From Gonioctena quinquepunctata (Eukaryota; Arthropoda; Insecta; Coleoptera; Chrysomelidae): a stretch of DNA of 64,000 nt. Made by a program: the position numbers and the translations under genes. The notes beneath the pieces were generated by a model. It was not told the origin of the DNA. It saw nothing but the letters and a program-made list of their open reading frames with translations, and did no database searches. This document shows, piece after piece, positions 1-13,892 of this stretch; within the stretch, counting starts at the first letter, position 1, and the number at the start of each line of letters is the position of its first letter. The stretch spans positions 1-64,000 of the forward strand of contig JAFIRS010001426.1 of assembly GCA_018342105.1 (NCBI GenBank). Direction: 5' to 3'.

Positions 1-129
1 AAAAAAAAATTTAAAGTTAAAAAAACACATAGTCGGAAGTATATTTTCCACGAGATGGCAGAATTTGAATACAAACTGCAATGAATTATGAGAAAATAAA
101 TTTCCAAATAAAATCATTTTTTTAGAAAT

Positions 130-202
<73 letters not shown>

Positions 203-3088
203 TAAAATATATTGAAATTCAAACCCACCCCGCCATTTTTTTTTTCTATGAATATGAGCTTCAAATTGGCCCCCTTGCCCCAGTTTCTCAGACCTCAGTG
301 GCAACCTCAGGGGGAAATATGGGAGGCCCATAAATTTTTAAAGATTTTTTGTGAAAAGGGCAAATTTTTCAACACTAAAAAACGTCCCGAAAAAAAAAAG
401 GTTCTGTTTTTTTTTTTTTTAACTTTCTGGCTGAAATTCTTTAACTCTTCTGTATGTGATTATTAAGATCCAAGTTGAGGGGTTTCTCTGAATTCTGGAG
501 TCAAACGGGGTTTTTAAAACCCCCGATTACAGTTTCTAGTATTGTCCCTTTAATTTTTGAGTGTTTCAAAATTATCTTCTTTTGGGAGGATTTCAAAAAG
601 GGTTTTTACATATGAACCGATGGAAGATGCATCAATTTTCTGATGAAGAAGGCCCCGGATCTAAAACCCCCAATTCTATTATTCTCAATGTTCTTTCTGT
701 AGGATGGTATTTTTATGGGTTTATGTTCCCCACAAAATGAGGAATATTCTAATTTGGCGTGAAATAAGGAAAAATGGTCTCCAAAAGGCATCTGGGTCAT
801 GATTTTACTAAGTTGTCTGAAAGCAAATAATTTTTGGATAGTTTGTCTGGATCTTCTATATGAGCTGACCTTTAAGATTGTCGTCAAAGATTATACCAAG
901 TAATTTAACACTGGGTTATCCCAGTTATGTACATTTGGGGGAAAAAAATAATATATTGATTTATATCTCATTGATTTTTAGTTTGTTTGTGAGGAAAAAA
1001 AGGGGGAGGGCCCTTTTCTTCAACTACCGTGAATTCCCTTTGTCAACTTCTGACGTATTTGTTCCTTGATATGATGAAATGTCGCGCGTATTGTATACAT
1101 TCTAGAGGTCGATAAAAAGTTCAAATCAGTCCATATAGAGGAAAGGAAAAGGCCAATACCAACCGGGTACCCCGTATTTTCCCTGTATATGATGACAATT
1201 GATCATTTCAGAGACAACTTGTTTTCCCCCCGATACTTTTAAAAATTTGGGGAACCCCTGACCCCTTAAATTTTTTTTCCTAGAAGAAAGTCGTGGGAGA
1301 CACAGTCAACCTTGCAGGGGCCTGTTAATAAACGTGTTCCTTTCTCCAAGGCCATCATTTGCCTCTGACCACCTTCAATAGAGCGTCAATTGTAAATTTC
1401 CCAGGGAAAACCCAAAAGGGGCATCCCCAGTAGTTGTTTATCGGTGGGCGGCGATCTATTTTAGGGAGAATTTCGAGTTTTCCCATATTAGGACAATTGA
1501 GATTCCGGTTTTCGACAATTTTAACCCCCTTTTTTAAAATGGGGATTTTTTTGGGAAATTTTTGGTTTTGGGGGAAATTTTCCCGGGCGTGAAAAAAAAA
1601 TTGAATAGTTTGGTTACTGGTAATATTTCCTCAACCAAGCTTTGATTATGTTGCCATTTACCGTAATCGCCCAAACGGGGTGAATTTTCAAAATTTTGAT
1701 AGCCTCCCGCACTTCTATGGTGTAACGGATGTAAAAATAAGGATTCCATGGTTTCCCATAACCATTGAAAATGTGAGAGAAACTTTTTTGAGTCGGGCAG
1801 GAGGAAATGATATTTTCTGCTATATTTACCAGAATCACTGAAGTCTTCAGATTATATTTCAGTATTCTTTTTTGGGTTTTGTGGGGTTTATCTTGATTGA
1901 TAAGTTTTCAGGTAGTTTTTAAAAAAATTAATTTTTTACATAATTGCCGTAAATCTTTTTTTGCTTCATTTTTTTGATACTAGAACCCTTTTTTGGAACA
2001 GTCCCCCATACCAAATCTGAAAAAGAATTGGTTTTAAAAAAAAAAAAATTTCCAATTATTTTGTCAAATTCTTTGGTTTTGGGACTTTTCCTTCTATTGG
2101 GGAAAAATCAGGATTCTTCTATGAAATTAAAAAAATATATTCCCCGGTTTTTTTTTTACTTAAATTTATGGAAAAAAATATAACTCCCTCTAATTCTGTG
2201 AAACAGTTGCTTGGGGGCGGAATAAAAAAAATTTTTACCCCTACATAGGTACTGTATTTTTTTTTATTCAAAATTTAAACAAAATACAAAATGAAATAAA
2301 AAAAAAATAATAATACATTATAAAAGGTAGAAAACTAGAAGTCTCCTGTATTTTTTTTTGCAAACCTTTCAATAACATTTGCATTTCTATGAAAAAAGTG
2401 ACTAATCCAACCCAACGCCCTGTTGATCGTTGATCGCAGCCCAAATTTTCAATCGCTTCTATTAACGAAAAAAAAACTTCTTCTCGGATGCCACACTTGG
2501 AATGTATTTTAAATATAAAGATACTTTTTATCAAAATTATTTTAGTTCACAAGATTTGAAAAAAATAAAAAAAATTAAAAAAACGATAGTATAGTTAACC
2601 CTTAAAAAGAATTGGTAATTTGGGTTTGGGGAAAATTTTTTTTATTAATTTTATAATGTTAATTGTTGTTTTAGAAATTTTTTTTGGAACCGCCGATTTT
2701 TTAAAAACCCGAATAATTGTTTACAGAATGACCCCATAATTTTTTTTTGCTATTTTATATTATTATCGGTTTTATGTCTGACAAAGAATTTTACAAGATT
2801 TAAAACAATTCGATTCTAAAATTTTCTAAACAAAGGGATGAGTTGATATTTTCCAAAATGGTTTTTTTATTGTTATAATAATTTAAAAATCATTTTTTTT
2901 TAAAATTTTTTAAACGTTTTTTCAACTTTTATTATTTGAGTAATATATTAGGATTTTTCTTTTTAAAATTAAAATCGGGTTTTTTCCACCTAATAAGAAA
3001 AAAAAAAAGTTTTGATGATGTAATTGTTTGTTTACCCAAAAACAAACAAAATTTGATTGGGGGTTTATATTTTTTTGGAATAAAAATA
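1..3088. other. AT-rich sequence with no recognisable gene
   Basis: No exon, transposase or RNA gene can be read here. The stretch is full of long A, T, G and C runs, and the short open frames are low-complexity (F/K/N-rich). It has the texture of under-polished long reads, so real but frameshifted repeats may be hidden. Confidence 0.6.
133..196. repeat. (TA)n microsatellite
   Basis: About 32 uninterrupted TA units. The same dinucleotide recurs at 48.0, 48.2, 50.5, 51.5 and 56.2 kb, where it touches mobile elements. Confidence 0.95.
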
Positions 3089-3195
3089 CAAAAACAACCA
3101 TATAACAAACTGCAAAATTTTTTTTTTTTTAACTTTTTGAAAATTTATAAAAATCAAAAAAAAATTTTTGCAGTTTGTCGTATATGGTTGTTTTG
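3089..3195. repeat. Inverted repeat, foldback family
   Basis: The left arm at 3089-3120 (core AACAAACTGCAAAA) is answered by its reverse complement at 3162-3195 (core TTTTGCAGTTTG), around a T-rich spacer of about 40 bp. The motif 'ATATGGTTGTTTTG' on the right arm resembles 'ATATGGTTATTTTG' in the larger hairpin at 22.6-23.45 kb, so the two are probably one family. No coding capacity. Confidence 0.6.
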
Positions 3196-3379
3196 TTATT
3201 TCTCTACTATTAAAAAAATATAATTCTAATCAAAGTTTTTTTAAATTTTTAATGAATAAAAATTACATTATTATAAAAAATTTTTTTATTAGAGAAATAA
3301 AATTATTAATTTTAAAAATTTTTTTTTTTTTAAATAAAAAAAACTTTTATAAACAAAAAAAAACAATATAACTAATTTC

Positions 3380-3500
3380 TTTAAAAAGGAAACATTCTCA
3401 ATGAATACCCCAAAAGGTTATTTCGACGAGGGAAAAGATAGTGACTAAAGTTTTCTTTCGTCGCAGATGTTTCCCAATCTGATTTTATGAAACCCTTTTT
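3380..3500 (+). repeat. 652-bp repeat family, short end-to-end derivative
   Basis: A corrupted copy that starts with the family left end (AAAAAGGAAACATTCTCAA) and passes directly into the 'GATAGTGACTAAAG' and 'ATCTGATTTTATGAA' blocks that lie just inside the right end of other copies. Most of the interior is missing, as in the 139-bp copy at 55942-56080. Base errors are frequent here. Confidence 0.55.
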
Positions 3501-6399
3501 TATATTTTCAAAAATCAAAAATTTTTTTTGTTTCAATTAAACAACTACCAAAAAAAAATTTTTTTGAAAATTTTCAACATTTGTTTATAAATATTTTATA
3601 AACAAAAGGCTTTTTTAAACGTTGAAAAATCCCTTTCTCCGACATAAACTGATCATAATGTGAAATATCAATAAAAAAAAAAATTTTCTGTTTTTTCTTT
3701 TTGGAACTTATAACCAAAATAATAAACTTTTAAAATTTTATGGCGTGATATTTTGGGATACAATGTAAACTGTGCTCCCGGGGGACAAAAATTATGGACT
3801 CTTCTGCGAACAATTTTTTTTTAATAAAATTGGGGGTACAAAAAAAACTTGTTAATTAACACACCCCACAATAAAAATTTTAATAAAAAAAACCTAAGAT
3901 ATTACATTTTTCAAATATTTAGATGGGAAAATATATTTTTTTTTGAATTTTAAAATATTTAATATAAAAAAATATTCTATGTGCCCTTTCGAGAGGTGCG
4001 CACTCCTCATTAACGCCCACGCGAGCCCTATTTTGGGAGTTCGGCAGTAGAGATTTTTTTTAGGGAAAATTTTCCTCCTCTTAAAGAACCTTTTTTTTAT
4101 TTCTATCATCAAAAATTTTTTGAGCCAGGAAAAAACAAAAAACCTTTATTACTTTTTTTTTGTTAAAACAATTGAAATTTTCGTTGGGGGAAAAAAAATA
4201 GTCTTTCCAGAATAACCCCAATCGAATGAGCCTTGCCAATTTTCAGTAGACTTGGAACGATTTTGCCCCGGAAACCTTTCTCGACTAGCCCAATGAGAAC
4301 ATCCCGCGACGTCGTTTTAGATTTATGTGGAGTAACCATCCCATCGATTTAAAATTTTTGTGTTTTTGGGGGGGGTTCTCCCCCCATTCCCCCCTAAATA
4401 CCCCTTGGTAGACATACTAATATGGGGGATATGTTCTGGGGTTGCCACCGCCCCAGAAAAGTTCTACTAACTTTTCAATTTTCGTTTGGTTACATCCATT
4501 TTGAAGATACAGTTAAAGGGGATTCTTCGGCGGTTAGGGTTTTGGGCGTTGGTCGTGGTTAACCGGAACGTTTCACACCGGGGATAATCGAAATGGGATC
4601 TTTGGGGAAAAGTGAAAAATTTCGGGGGTTTTTGTGATGAAACGAATACGTTTTATTCCATTTTTGTTAGGAAAAAATGGATATTCGGAATATCCAAAAA
4701 AATATCGGATATCTTGGGTATAATCAAATGATCTCTTAGAATAATGGTTTGAAAAATTAGTAGGTCTAAAAAAGAGGAAAAAATTCATTCATGGATTTTA
4801 TGATAAGATTCAAATCATTTCAATGAGCAAAACCCCCAAACCCCGGCCAAAGGGGGACCAGGCATGTGCAATAAAAATATTGATTCTGTTTTTTTTGCTA
4901 ACTCAAAAAAATTTTAAATATACTTTTTTAAACATCCATAAAAAAAAAGGTAGTCTTTTAAAATTAATTGTTTGGCCATTCCTTTCAACAAACATGATAT
5001 CGATAAAGACTTTTTAAAATGAAAGGGGCGTTTTTTTTCTTCTGAAAATGGGTATAATCGTGAAAGATTTTAGAATCCTCTGGGTTTAAAAGGTTGGCTA
5101 ACATCCATGAATATCAGGCCACCATCTTGACGTTTCCAAAGGAGGATATCCTCCCATATCTTTTTTTCATTGCATACACTCCCTGCAGAGGGAAAAGGAA
5201 AAGTTAATATTTGATAAAATTGAGGTCCCATATTTTATTATTTTCAGTCCAATTTTTTTTTTTTTTTTCAAACTGTAGATGAAAGAACTAACTTCTACCA
5301 TATCCCGTCTTTGTTGAATACTGGGGATTATCATTAAACAATTTAATTTAAAATTTGTTTATCCTTTTTGAAAAAAACCCAAATTTTCCCACATTTTGTT
5401 CTTTTTCAGTTGATGTCTTTTGGTGCACTGGTTCATTTTTTGGACGAAATGAACTTGTCACCAACGTTTCTCTGAAAATATTTTTTTGAAGAGGTGGTTT
5501 TTTGAGTTGCTTTAATATCAATTTGACAGTGTTTTCTACAAATCATAAAAAACCCCAATTTTCAAATCAAATACAAAAGACTTAAAATTCCATGCCTCCG
5601 ACCAGACGGATTGAAGTGAAGGACCTTATAAAGACCAAAAAAAAAAAAATCCGTAAGTGAAGATCAAATTCGAGCTGATACACTTAAAAAAAATTCAGAT
5701 AATATCGTTATTCCTCCATAATATCTTAAATCGATATCTAGATAAAACATGGCCAACCTCTTTAAAACCCCGTTGTCTTCCCAAAACACAAAATGGGGGG
5801 CAAAAAAATCGTTACCAACTATGACCCCTTTCTAATAACAAACCCTTTCAAAAAAATTGAAAATTATTGAAAAAAAAACTCTTATCTTTTTTTAAAAGAA
5901 TTTAAACTCCTTTCACCCAAACAATTTTTGGTTTAGAGAAAAATCTACGGAGATGCTATCCTATATATCACAGAGAAAAAACCCAAGCCTTGAAATAGGA
6001 ACCCCCCGTTTTTTGTTTATTCATTGACCAAAGGGTTCTGATATTCCAACCCCTTTCCTACCTTAAAACGCTCGCAAAAAAGGAATAAGAGAAACTGCCT
6101 AAACTCATGGAACTATTTGAATAAAATGACCCAAAAAAAAAAAATTTGTGATGACTCATAGAGTAGGGAATCCCCAAGGACATTTCGGGGTTTTATTCAA
6201 CTACGTAAACGAACTGTCTCATTTTCCCAGGATATTTGTAACTGTTTTTTTTCACATCTAAATGGCAGGAATTGAGAAACACTGCAGAAATAGATTAAAT
6301 TTATTAAAGTTGGTTTGATAAAAACTATTAACAGTGATTTCTAAAAAACTCACGTTCTTCCTTTCAGTTACAAAAAACAGGTGCATCCTTTTCATAAAC
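3501..6399. other. No recognisable gene
   Basis: AT-rich, homopolymer-stretched sequence. I see no conserved protein motif on either strand, no tandem array and no RNA gene. GC-richer islands near 4.0 and 4.3 kb could be worn transposon pieces but match nothing I recognise. Confidence 0.5.
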
Positions 6400-6640
6400 T
6401 AGAAATAAAAATAGATGGATAAATTTTAAAAATTAAACTCTATAACTGAAATAAAATACCTAGGAATATACCTAGACAAAATCTTGGATATCAGGAAAAT
6501 TTTTTTACCTTTTTTTGAAAATAAAGTAACATTTCCCAAAAAAAAAATCTGATACCCCCACTCATGAATCAAACACGGAAACCTTTAAAAAAAATCCTTC
6601 CGCATGTTCCCCAAAAACCAAAAAATAAAAGGGCCCACCC
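6400..6640 (+). pseudogene. LINE reverse transcriptase fragment (C-terminal side)
   Basis: The frame starting at 6442 reads ITEIKYLGIYLDKILDIRK. That is the 'YLGIxLDxxLxxxxH' block that lies after the catalytic YADD box in Jockey/CR1-type LINE reverse transcriptases. Flanking codons are interrupted by homopolymer errors and nothing else of the element can be followed. It is a small degraded remnant; the clade is not determinable. Confidence 0.4.
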
Positions 6641-9600
6641 CCCATATTGCAATAAAATTTATAATACGCTGCCTGAAAAATAAAAAAAAAAAGAATAAAA
6701 AAATTTCAAAAAAAAGAAAAAAAATTTATAAATGAAATGAAAAAAAATTATTCTCCCAACTCCAAACCCCTGATGGAATATAACCATTATTTTATTTTAT
6801 ATTATATTATCATTTTTAAACATTTATTTTATTATTACTATTGTATTATTCGTGAATTGTGTATTCTTATGGTAATTTATTGACTTATATATAATTTTTT
6901 TTTTTTTCCCCCTTTTCCCCTTTAAATCCCCTCAGCGTTTTTTAATCGAATTTTAAAAAAACCGCTTTTTTTAAAAAAGGGAAAAAAACCCAACAAATCA
7001 AAAAAGTAAGTCTAAATAAAAATTTTTTTAAATTTTTACCCTAAAGGGGGGTAGTAACGTTTTTTTCTTTGTTCATTTATATGTTCCTCCCCCCCTTTGA
7101 TGAATTTTTTTATATTCTTTTATATATATCACTGGTTTTTCCCCCAAATTTTTAAAACCGATTCTGCCTCACAAATTAAAAAAATCGATATTAGAATCTC
7201 TCTTTTTTTGAGCTCTGGTGACAAACAAATTTGATCTTTGGTAACAAATTGCAAATGAATTTTTTTCCCCCATTTCCATGACAACAAAAAGGGTATACTG
7301 ATGTAAATTACGAATTCAACCTTCTTGCATTATTAGTTTTTTTTTTATTTTTTGTAGTAATAATACCAGTATATATGATTTCAAAGTGCACCAAAAAAAA
7401 ATAACGTAAAGTATTCGTGGATAACTGGTCTTAAAACATTTTGCTCTATTTCGAGCACTCCGGCTGCGCCGTCGTTTAAAAAATCCTTTTTTTAAAAATT
7501 TATCCACTTATACTTTAATATACTATTCTAGGTCTACACTTATACATTTTAATTTTTAAAATTTTTTTATAAGGTTATAGATATCTATAAATTTTTTTTG
7601 GAAAAGAAGTGTTCTTGCACTTATCCAAAAATTACTTTGTTCACTCCAGTAGTCACTTATCTGTATTTATTTTTTTTTCCCTGTTAATAAAGTTCATTAT
7701 TATTATTATTATTAATTTTGGGGATCCAATTAAACATATAATATTGGGGGAGGTTTGTTGATTTGGATCAATTTTGTTGAAGATAAACTATTGTTTCCTT
7801 GCCAACGTTTCAATTTTGATAAACTCATCTTAAAGGGGTCTGAACAATGAGTTTTTGAAGTTGAAGGGTTAAGAAATAGAAAAAAAAAAAAAACATTCGA
7901 CCACAAAATTGAAACTTTTTACAGTAAAATACATTATTTAAAAGGGGAAAAAAACTCACCAAAATTAGTTTTTCCAGTTGGTAGTAAATAAAAATAATAC
8001 ATGAACAGACATTCTAGATTCAAACGAAAAAAACTTTCCTTTGGGCAACCCGGTTTAACATAAAATTTAGACAAACAATACTGAGATAAAATTAAAAAAA
8101 TATCCGTGAACCATATATTTCGTTTATTGGTGGAGAAAAAATTGTGGAAAAACCCCATAAAAATCATTTAGGAATCTGACTTATCAAGTTGGGAAAAAGG
8201 ACGTGTTCAACCCTTTTTTTGTCTCTTCTGGTATTGGAGGGGGTCTTAGTGTACAATTCAAATTATTCCTTGGGGTATTTTTTTTACAGAAAAAGGGTTT
8301 TTTCAAAAAAGATGGGGTTTTCCCAAAAACAAAAGACTGACCATTTTTTTTGGGATGTTCTACTAGAGCAGTAGGTTTTTTTTAAACAAGTTTTTTTTTT
8401 TTTATCCTAACGTGGGTTTTGAACAATTATAACAGTTGATTTGATGAATGAGGTTTGATTGTAGATTGGTAGGGGTTTTCGTTTTGGCGTGCATGAAACT
8501 TTTCGCCAACAGTGTTGTCATTTGAAAATGCATTCTTGGAGTTTCTTCGTTCAACGTTTTCAAGTTTTTTTTAAAAGATTTTTTACATACGGTATTTTGC
8601 AATATTTCATAATTTAAATTATTGGTTTTGTTAGGGTTTTTTATCCTGGGGGAAAATTTTTTTATTAGTGATGGAAGTAATTGTTTTTAATAGAAATTGT
8701 TTGATTTGTTCCAGTTTTTTTTTTATATTCGGGAGAAATTATAAGGGTTTGTTTTTATTAAGTATTAAAACGATGTTATTTTCCAAAGATTTGGATTTTT
8801 TACCAAAATTGTTTTTCTTTTTTTTAAAACCTTCGTTTTCCCTTTTGCGTTAAACCTTTTTCTCGTGAAAGTTTTTTTCGTTTGTATCTAGAAGTCTGTT
8901 TTATGTATTATTTTTTACACCCAACTTAAAAACAATTTTTGGGTTAGCTTTCCTTTTTTTAAAAATCTATTCTCTGTAAATGTTCCAATTCTTGTGGTCA
9001 AATGTTTTTTTTTACTATTTTTTAACCCCTTCAGAAAACTCATTGTTACAGAGCCCTAAATAAATTTTAAAAAAATTCGGAACGGGCAAGGAAACAATAT
9101 TTTTCGTCAAAAAAATTTTACCCAAATCCCAACAAACCCCCTCAATTTTAAATTCTTTTTTGGGAAGAAATTTAATGGACATAGCCCCAAAGAAGTGTTA
9201 ACCCTAGCGTGTATCGGGCCCCGGCCTCACGTACGGGGGAAGGGCGGTGAAAATTTTTTTTCTTTTTTTTTACCAGTCCCTCGATTTTCGTCCCTTTTTT
9301 TTTTTTGGTTAGTTTCCCGGATTTATTATCGAAATTGGAAATTTAAAAAACAATTTAAAAACCAACTTTCGGGGAATTCGTTTTTGGGGCCCCAAAAGGG
9401 GGTTTGGGAAAAAAAATTTAAAGGAATTTTTTTGGAAATTCAAAAGCATTTTTAAAAAGGGTATTGGGAAAAACAGCCTTGGGACGTTTATCCCCAAAGG
9501 GGGTCGTGTTCGGACCCCGGGGGGTAAATTCCCCAAATGTTTCCCGAATAAATTTTTGGGGAAAATTTTTAAAATTTCGGAAAAACCCAATTTTTTTTAA

Positions 9601-11458
9601 CCCCCCTTTTTGGAAAAAAAAATTCCCAAATTTTTAAAAAATTTTATTAATGATCCAAAATTGTCCATCCAAACCCCATAATTATATTTTTCTACGAGGG
9701 ATATTCTTCTAAATTTCCCGGGATTTTTAAAATAAATTTTTTTTTGTTTTCCCGTAATAAATGTACCATTTTCCCAAATGATTCGTTAGCTTGATTGACG
9801 GCTTTCCAGAATAATAATAATAATAATAATAAAAATAATAATGTTTATTTGTAATACAGAAAAAATTTTTACATAAATAACGGACAAATAAAAAAAAGGG
9901 GAAAGAAAACCCAATTCGTCTGCAAATAGTGTATACAATAAAAAAAAGTGTTTTCAATTATCAAAATTATTTTTAAAAATATCAAAATTTCAGAAAATTC
10001 GCAAAAACCAAAGCCAAAAGGGGGGTTTTGCGTTGATTTTTTTCAACCGGGAAAACAAAAAAAAAATTTGGGTAGTACATTATGGTATTCTCAAAAAGTA
10101 AGTGTATCCCCCGTCAAAAAATTTAAAAAAGTGTCCGCTAGAAAATTGTTTCGAGTACGGAACCACTTAAAGTATGAACATCAAGTTCATTTTAATACCA
10201 ATAAAAGACGAATGGCTCTTTTTTATTTTAAAAACCCTTTTAAATTTTTTGAAGTTTTAGTTTGCATTTTGTTGACAGACTTTCAAGTAATATTTTCCAA
10301 ACCTCAACGTGTTGAAATTATTTGCACTATCCAAAATTTTGTTGCGAATTCTTTGTAACGTAACTTAATGAACTGATCCTTCCCGTTTTGGAAAGAAAAA
10401 AATGGTGGATTTAATTATTATACCAAATATAAATTACTAGGTCATGAATGAAAAATTGGTTTAAAATTTTGGGTATACGTGAAATGCAATTTCTGGTCTT
10501 CTTTTTTTGTAATCGGGCATGGAAGGTCTTTACTGGTTGCTTGAATAAAGGTTTTTTTTTTTCTGCTGTTGTCTTTTTTTGGGGGTTTGGGGGTTAGGGT
10601 GGAGCACTAATTGAATTGGTTATTCTACTTTTATTTTTAAGTGTTGAGGACTTTATTTGTATTCCCTGAAGTTTTTTTTTTTTGTAAAGTATTTTTTCTT
10701 CTTGCCTACTTTGAAGATATTCAAAACCTTTCCTCTTTTGTTTCGTTGTTTGACTGCAAATCTAATATTTGTTCCTTTTCAGGTGTTCCCTTTTATAGTA
10801 CTTTTTGTTTTATTGGGAATTTTGAATTCTTTTGGGGGTTTTTTTTTCCAAAAAAAAATCTTTGATTTTCCCCGGTGAGGGAAGTGGAGGATGATGAATT
10901 TTTTTTTTTGGCATAAAATATCACAAGAAATTTCGTTTTTTTTTAGACAGCCAAAAATAATACGTTTTTTTTCCTTCCATTTTTTAAATTCTTCAATTCC
11001 TTCTTTCAGGTCTTGTTTTTTTTTTCAAGATATAAAACTTTTTTTTATTTCCCGAAATTGGGGAATAGTCTATACCCTGGCTTCGATTGACCTTTTGATT
11101 TCACCCTTTTTTTGATAATTCCATCCATAAGTTGTCAAGTGTGATATCAGCATCATATCAAAACAATTTCAAACGTGTGGACATAGTCTATAGCGGGTAT
11201 TTTTATATTGATAAGAGGTTTTTGTACTTTTATAGCAGTTTAATGAATGAATTCTACAATTTGTGGATTTGATACGAATTTTTTAAATAGATCAATGTTT
11301 TTCCCTTGAAGTTTTTTTTTGGGTTTCCCCTTGATGTTTTAGAAAATAAAATGTTTGTAGATGGTACGGACCTACCGTTTTTCAAAAACTTGGATGATTT
11401 GTTAAAAAAATATAAAGGGGAGTTCAAAAATCAGATTGGAATCATCGCGCTAAAGTAA
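6641..11458. other. No recognisable gene; low-quality AT-rich sequence
   Basis: Long T, A, G and C runs and short low-complexity frames. Two small microsatellites occur: ATT units near 7700 and AAT units at 9811-9843. No transposase, reverse transcriptase or host exon is legible. The open frame at 9948-10358 is low-complexity and has no family signature. Confidence 0.5.
9811..9843. repeat. (AAT)n microsatellite
   Basis: About ten AAT units with one AAA interruption, in otherwise unrecognised sequence. Confidence 0.85.
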
Positions 11459-12480
11459 ATTTTAGTCACTATCTTCCACGCAAGATAACCCTTGGGGGGT
11501 ATTCATGTTGAAAAAAAAACACTCAATAATAGCAAAGATTTTCTGTGAATTGAAAAATCCACGTTTAAAAATGAAGTTATTTTTTTTTGAATGTCTAACA
11601 AAAAAACAACTACTTCCCCCTAAACCCACGCTGGACATTAACACATCTGATGAAAAAAGGCCCAACCAAAAAAAAAAAATCTAAATTGAAAATTTGTTTT
11701 TCATTCAGATTGTTTGATTTTCTTTCCAGTCTCAATTGAGAACTCTAAAGATGAATGGGAAAAGAAAATTTTTTAGGGAAGTATCCCCGAAATCATTCGT
11801 AACATTGCGGGGAGACATCGTTCCTAGGTCTTCAATACATTTTGTGGGAAAAAATCTATTTCACGCTTCCACGATCATCAGGAAGCCCGGGAAGAAAGGG
11901 GAAACATTTTAAAAAGAAACCACTTTGGAAAGAGGGAAAAAAAATTAGAATATTTCTTGCGGGAGACACTTTGAAATTAGTGTTTTCTGACATTAAAATG
12001 TCAGGGGGAGATAGATTGTTGTTGAAAATAAAAACAGGATGTTCAAAAAATCAGATGTGGAATCATCTGGACTGAAAAAATAAACTTTGTCACTATCTTC
12101 CATCGTCAAGATAACCTCTTTGGGTTTCATGTTGAAAAAGGAAACATTCTCAATTGAATATTTAGAAAGATTTTTCGGAATTGAAAAAATTAAAATGAAG
12201 TTTTTTTTTTGTGAATGTCTAACAAAAACAACTACTTCCCACAAAACCCGCTGGACATTGAACTACATTTTGATAAAAAGGGTAAAAAGAAAAAATCTGA
12301 AATTAAAAATTTGCTTTTTCATTCAGATTGTTTTTTGTTTTTCTATTCCAGCTAATTGAAACTCTGAAGATGAATAAAAGAATAGCCAAAAAAATCCCAC
12401 CAGAAATCATTCGAACTTTGACGCAAGAGATAGTGACAAAAATTTATCTTTCAGTCGGATGTTCCCCAAAACTGATTTTA
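11459..12480 (+). repeat. 652-bp repeat family, about 1.6 tandem units
   Basis: Two head-to-tail copies: 'ACTATCTTCCA' recurs at about 11468 and 12092, a period near 624 bp in error-rich sequence. Landmarks are the left-end block GGAAACATTCTCAA, the 'CCACGCTGGACATT' block, a pyrimidine tract ending in CCAG, and the 'CACGCTTCCACGATCATCAG' block that in reverse complement is the hammerhead-like core. Comparison with the clean copy at 39656-40223 shows the extra Gs and As are base-calling errors. It continues as an inverted copy at 12490-12880. Confidence 0.75.
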
Positions 12481-12489
12481 GGGCACTTT

Positions 12490-12880
12490 TTTTTTTTCAA
12501 CAAACACTATCAACCCCCTGACAGGTTTCAATGTCAAAACACTTTTAAAATGTTTTCCGAAAATGATTCTAACTTTTTTCCCAATTTTCCCAAATGAGAT
12601 TGTTCTTGAAAATGTTTCCCCTTTCTTCCGGTCTTTCCCGATGATCTAAAAATTTTAAATAATTTTTTCGACAAAATGTATTGGAAAATATTTTTAAAGC
12701 GATTCTCCCGTCAATTTTAGAAAGATTTCTGGTGGTACCCCTTTTGGGAAAAATTCTTTTTTTCCCCATTCATTTTTTGAGTTCTCAATTGAACTGGAAT
12801 AGAAAAAACAAATAACAATCTGAATGAAAAACAAACTTTTAATTTCAGATTTTCTTTGAAAAAAGCCTTTCAAATATCAT
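12490..12880 (-). repeat. 652-bp repeat family, inverted partial copy
   Basis: Runs as the reverse complement of the preceding units: a degraded ribozyme block (CCGATGAT), 'AAAATGTATTG', then 'GAGTTCTCAATTGA' and the A-rich tract ending in TTTCAGATTTTCTTT. Head-to-head junctions of this kind recur in the family. Confidence 0.65.
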
Positions 12881-13605
12881 CATTAATTCAATTCCAACGT
12901 GTTTTGGGGATGTTTTTTTCAAGACCTCACAAAAATAACCTTTAATCGGGTTTTTTCCAAAAAATTTTCTAAAAACAATTGAAATTTTTTTTTCAACGTT
13001 GGAGATTAATTGTTCACACTAAAGCCACACACACCCTCAATAATCAATCAATCAATAATTTAAAATTTGAAAACTACCCTTTTTGACGGCCGCGCCATCG
13101 CTTTTTTTGAGCCCCACAGGTTTATCTTTTTTTGTGAAAACGTCACCAAAAGAAATTACACCCCCATACAGATTTTTTTGAAGATTTTTTTACTCTCCCC
13201 AAAAGTGTTTTCCCCAAACGCAGCCCACCCGTTCGCAAACCCCCCAAATTTCACATATTTTCTTGGCCCTCCCATCCTGAAAATAACCAGAAAACCGCGG
13301 GAGTCAGGGAACGATCAGGGGGCTTGTCGCTCCTGTAATCTGTCACCTTCGACTTCCGGCGTGCATTCCCCTTCCCCAGGGAAACACTGATCGCATTCTG
13401 CTCTTTGCTCTTCGACTGGAATCCTTCTGAGGCCCTTCGGTATGGATGGACTGACCTTGCGACGTGAGATAGCGAGCTCGACGAAACAAGCACTTGAATA
13501 ATGCAGTTGTGGTATTGGGATGATTGTTCGATGGATTTCAATATAGGATTTGAGTATTGGCCAATAATAGGTAACATCCAGCGTATAGTCCGGTCAATAT
13601 AGACA
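12881..13605. other. Unrecognised, partly GC-richer sequence
   Basis: Around 13250-13560 GC content rises and sequence quality improves. A minus-strand frame of 108 codons spans 13251-13577 but has no recognisable motif. It directly abuts the left inverted arm of the 13.6-19.7 kb element and may be another repeat. Confidence 0.4.
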
Positions 13606-13892
13606 TTTAAAATAAAAGAAAAATTCCGGGAAAAAATATTGGTGGAGAGCTGGGGTTTACCATTACAAATGAAGTTTCAAAATCCCCAACGATCCTATGT
13701 GTGCTACAAAAGTTATTCGAGGTCAAAGGTCAAAATTTGGTTTTTTTTTTTTTCTAAAAAAACGGTGGGTTTAATCGAAAAAAACTTCAGAACAAAGTTG
13801 TAGATTTCGAAATTGTCTACAAAAATAGTCTCGATGATTTTTTTCCTAAGAGTTACCATTCCTGAGATATCGCGATTCTGTGGGCCTACTCC
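13606..13892 (+). repeat. Left inverted arm
   Basis: Shared blocks with the right arm include GGTGGAGNGCTGGGGTTWACC, 'TATTCGAGGTCAAAGGTCAA' and 'GAGATATCGCGATTCT'. Similarity stops at the last of these, on the inner side. Confidence 0.75.

Noticed and set aside
122..331. Open frames made of Ile-Tyr repeats (also near 48.0, 51.5 and 56.2 kb)
   Set aside because: They are translations of (TA)n microsatellites, not genes.
12340..12352. Splice-acceptor-like CTATTCCAG sites in copies of the 652-bp family
   Set aside because: The same pyrimidine tract and CCAG occur in every copy of the repeat with no open frame after them; they are repeat sequence, not exon borders.
13251..13577. 108-codon minus-strand frame in a GC-richer patch
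   Set aside because: No recognisable domain and it abuts a repeat arm; could not be supported as a gene.
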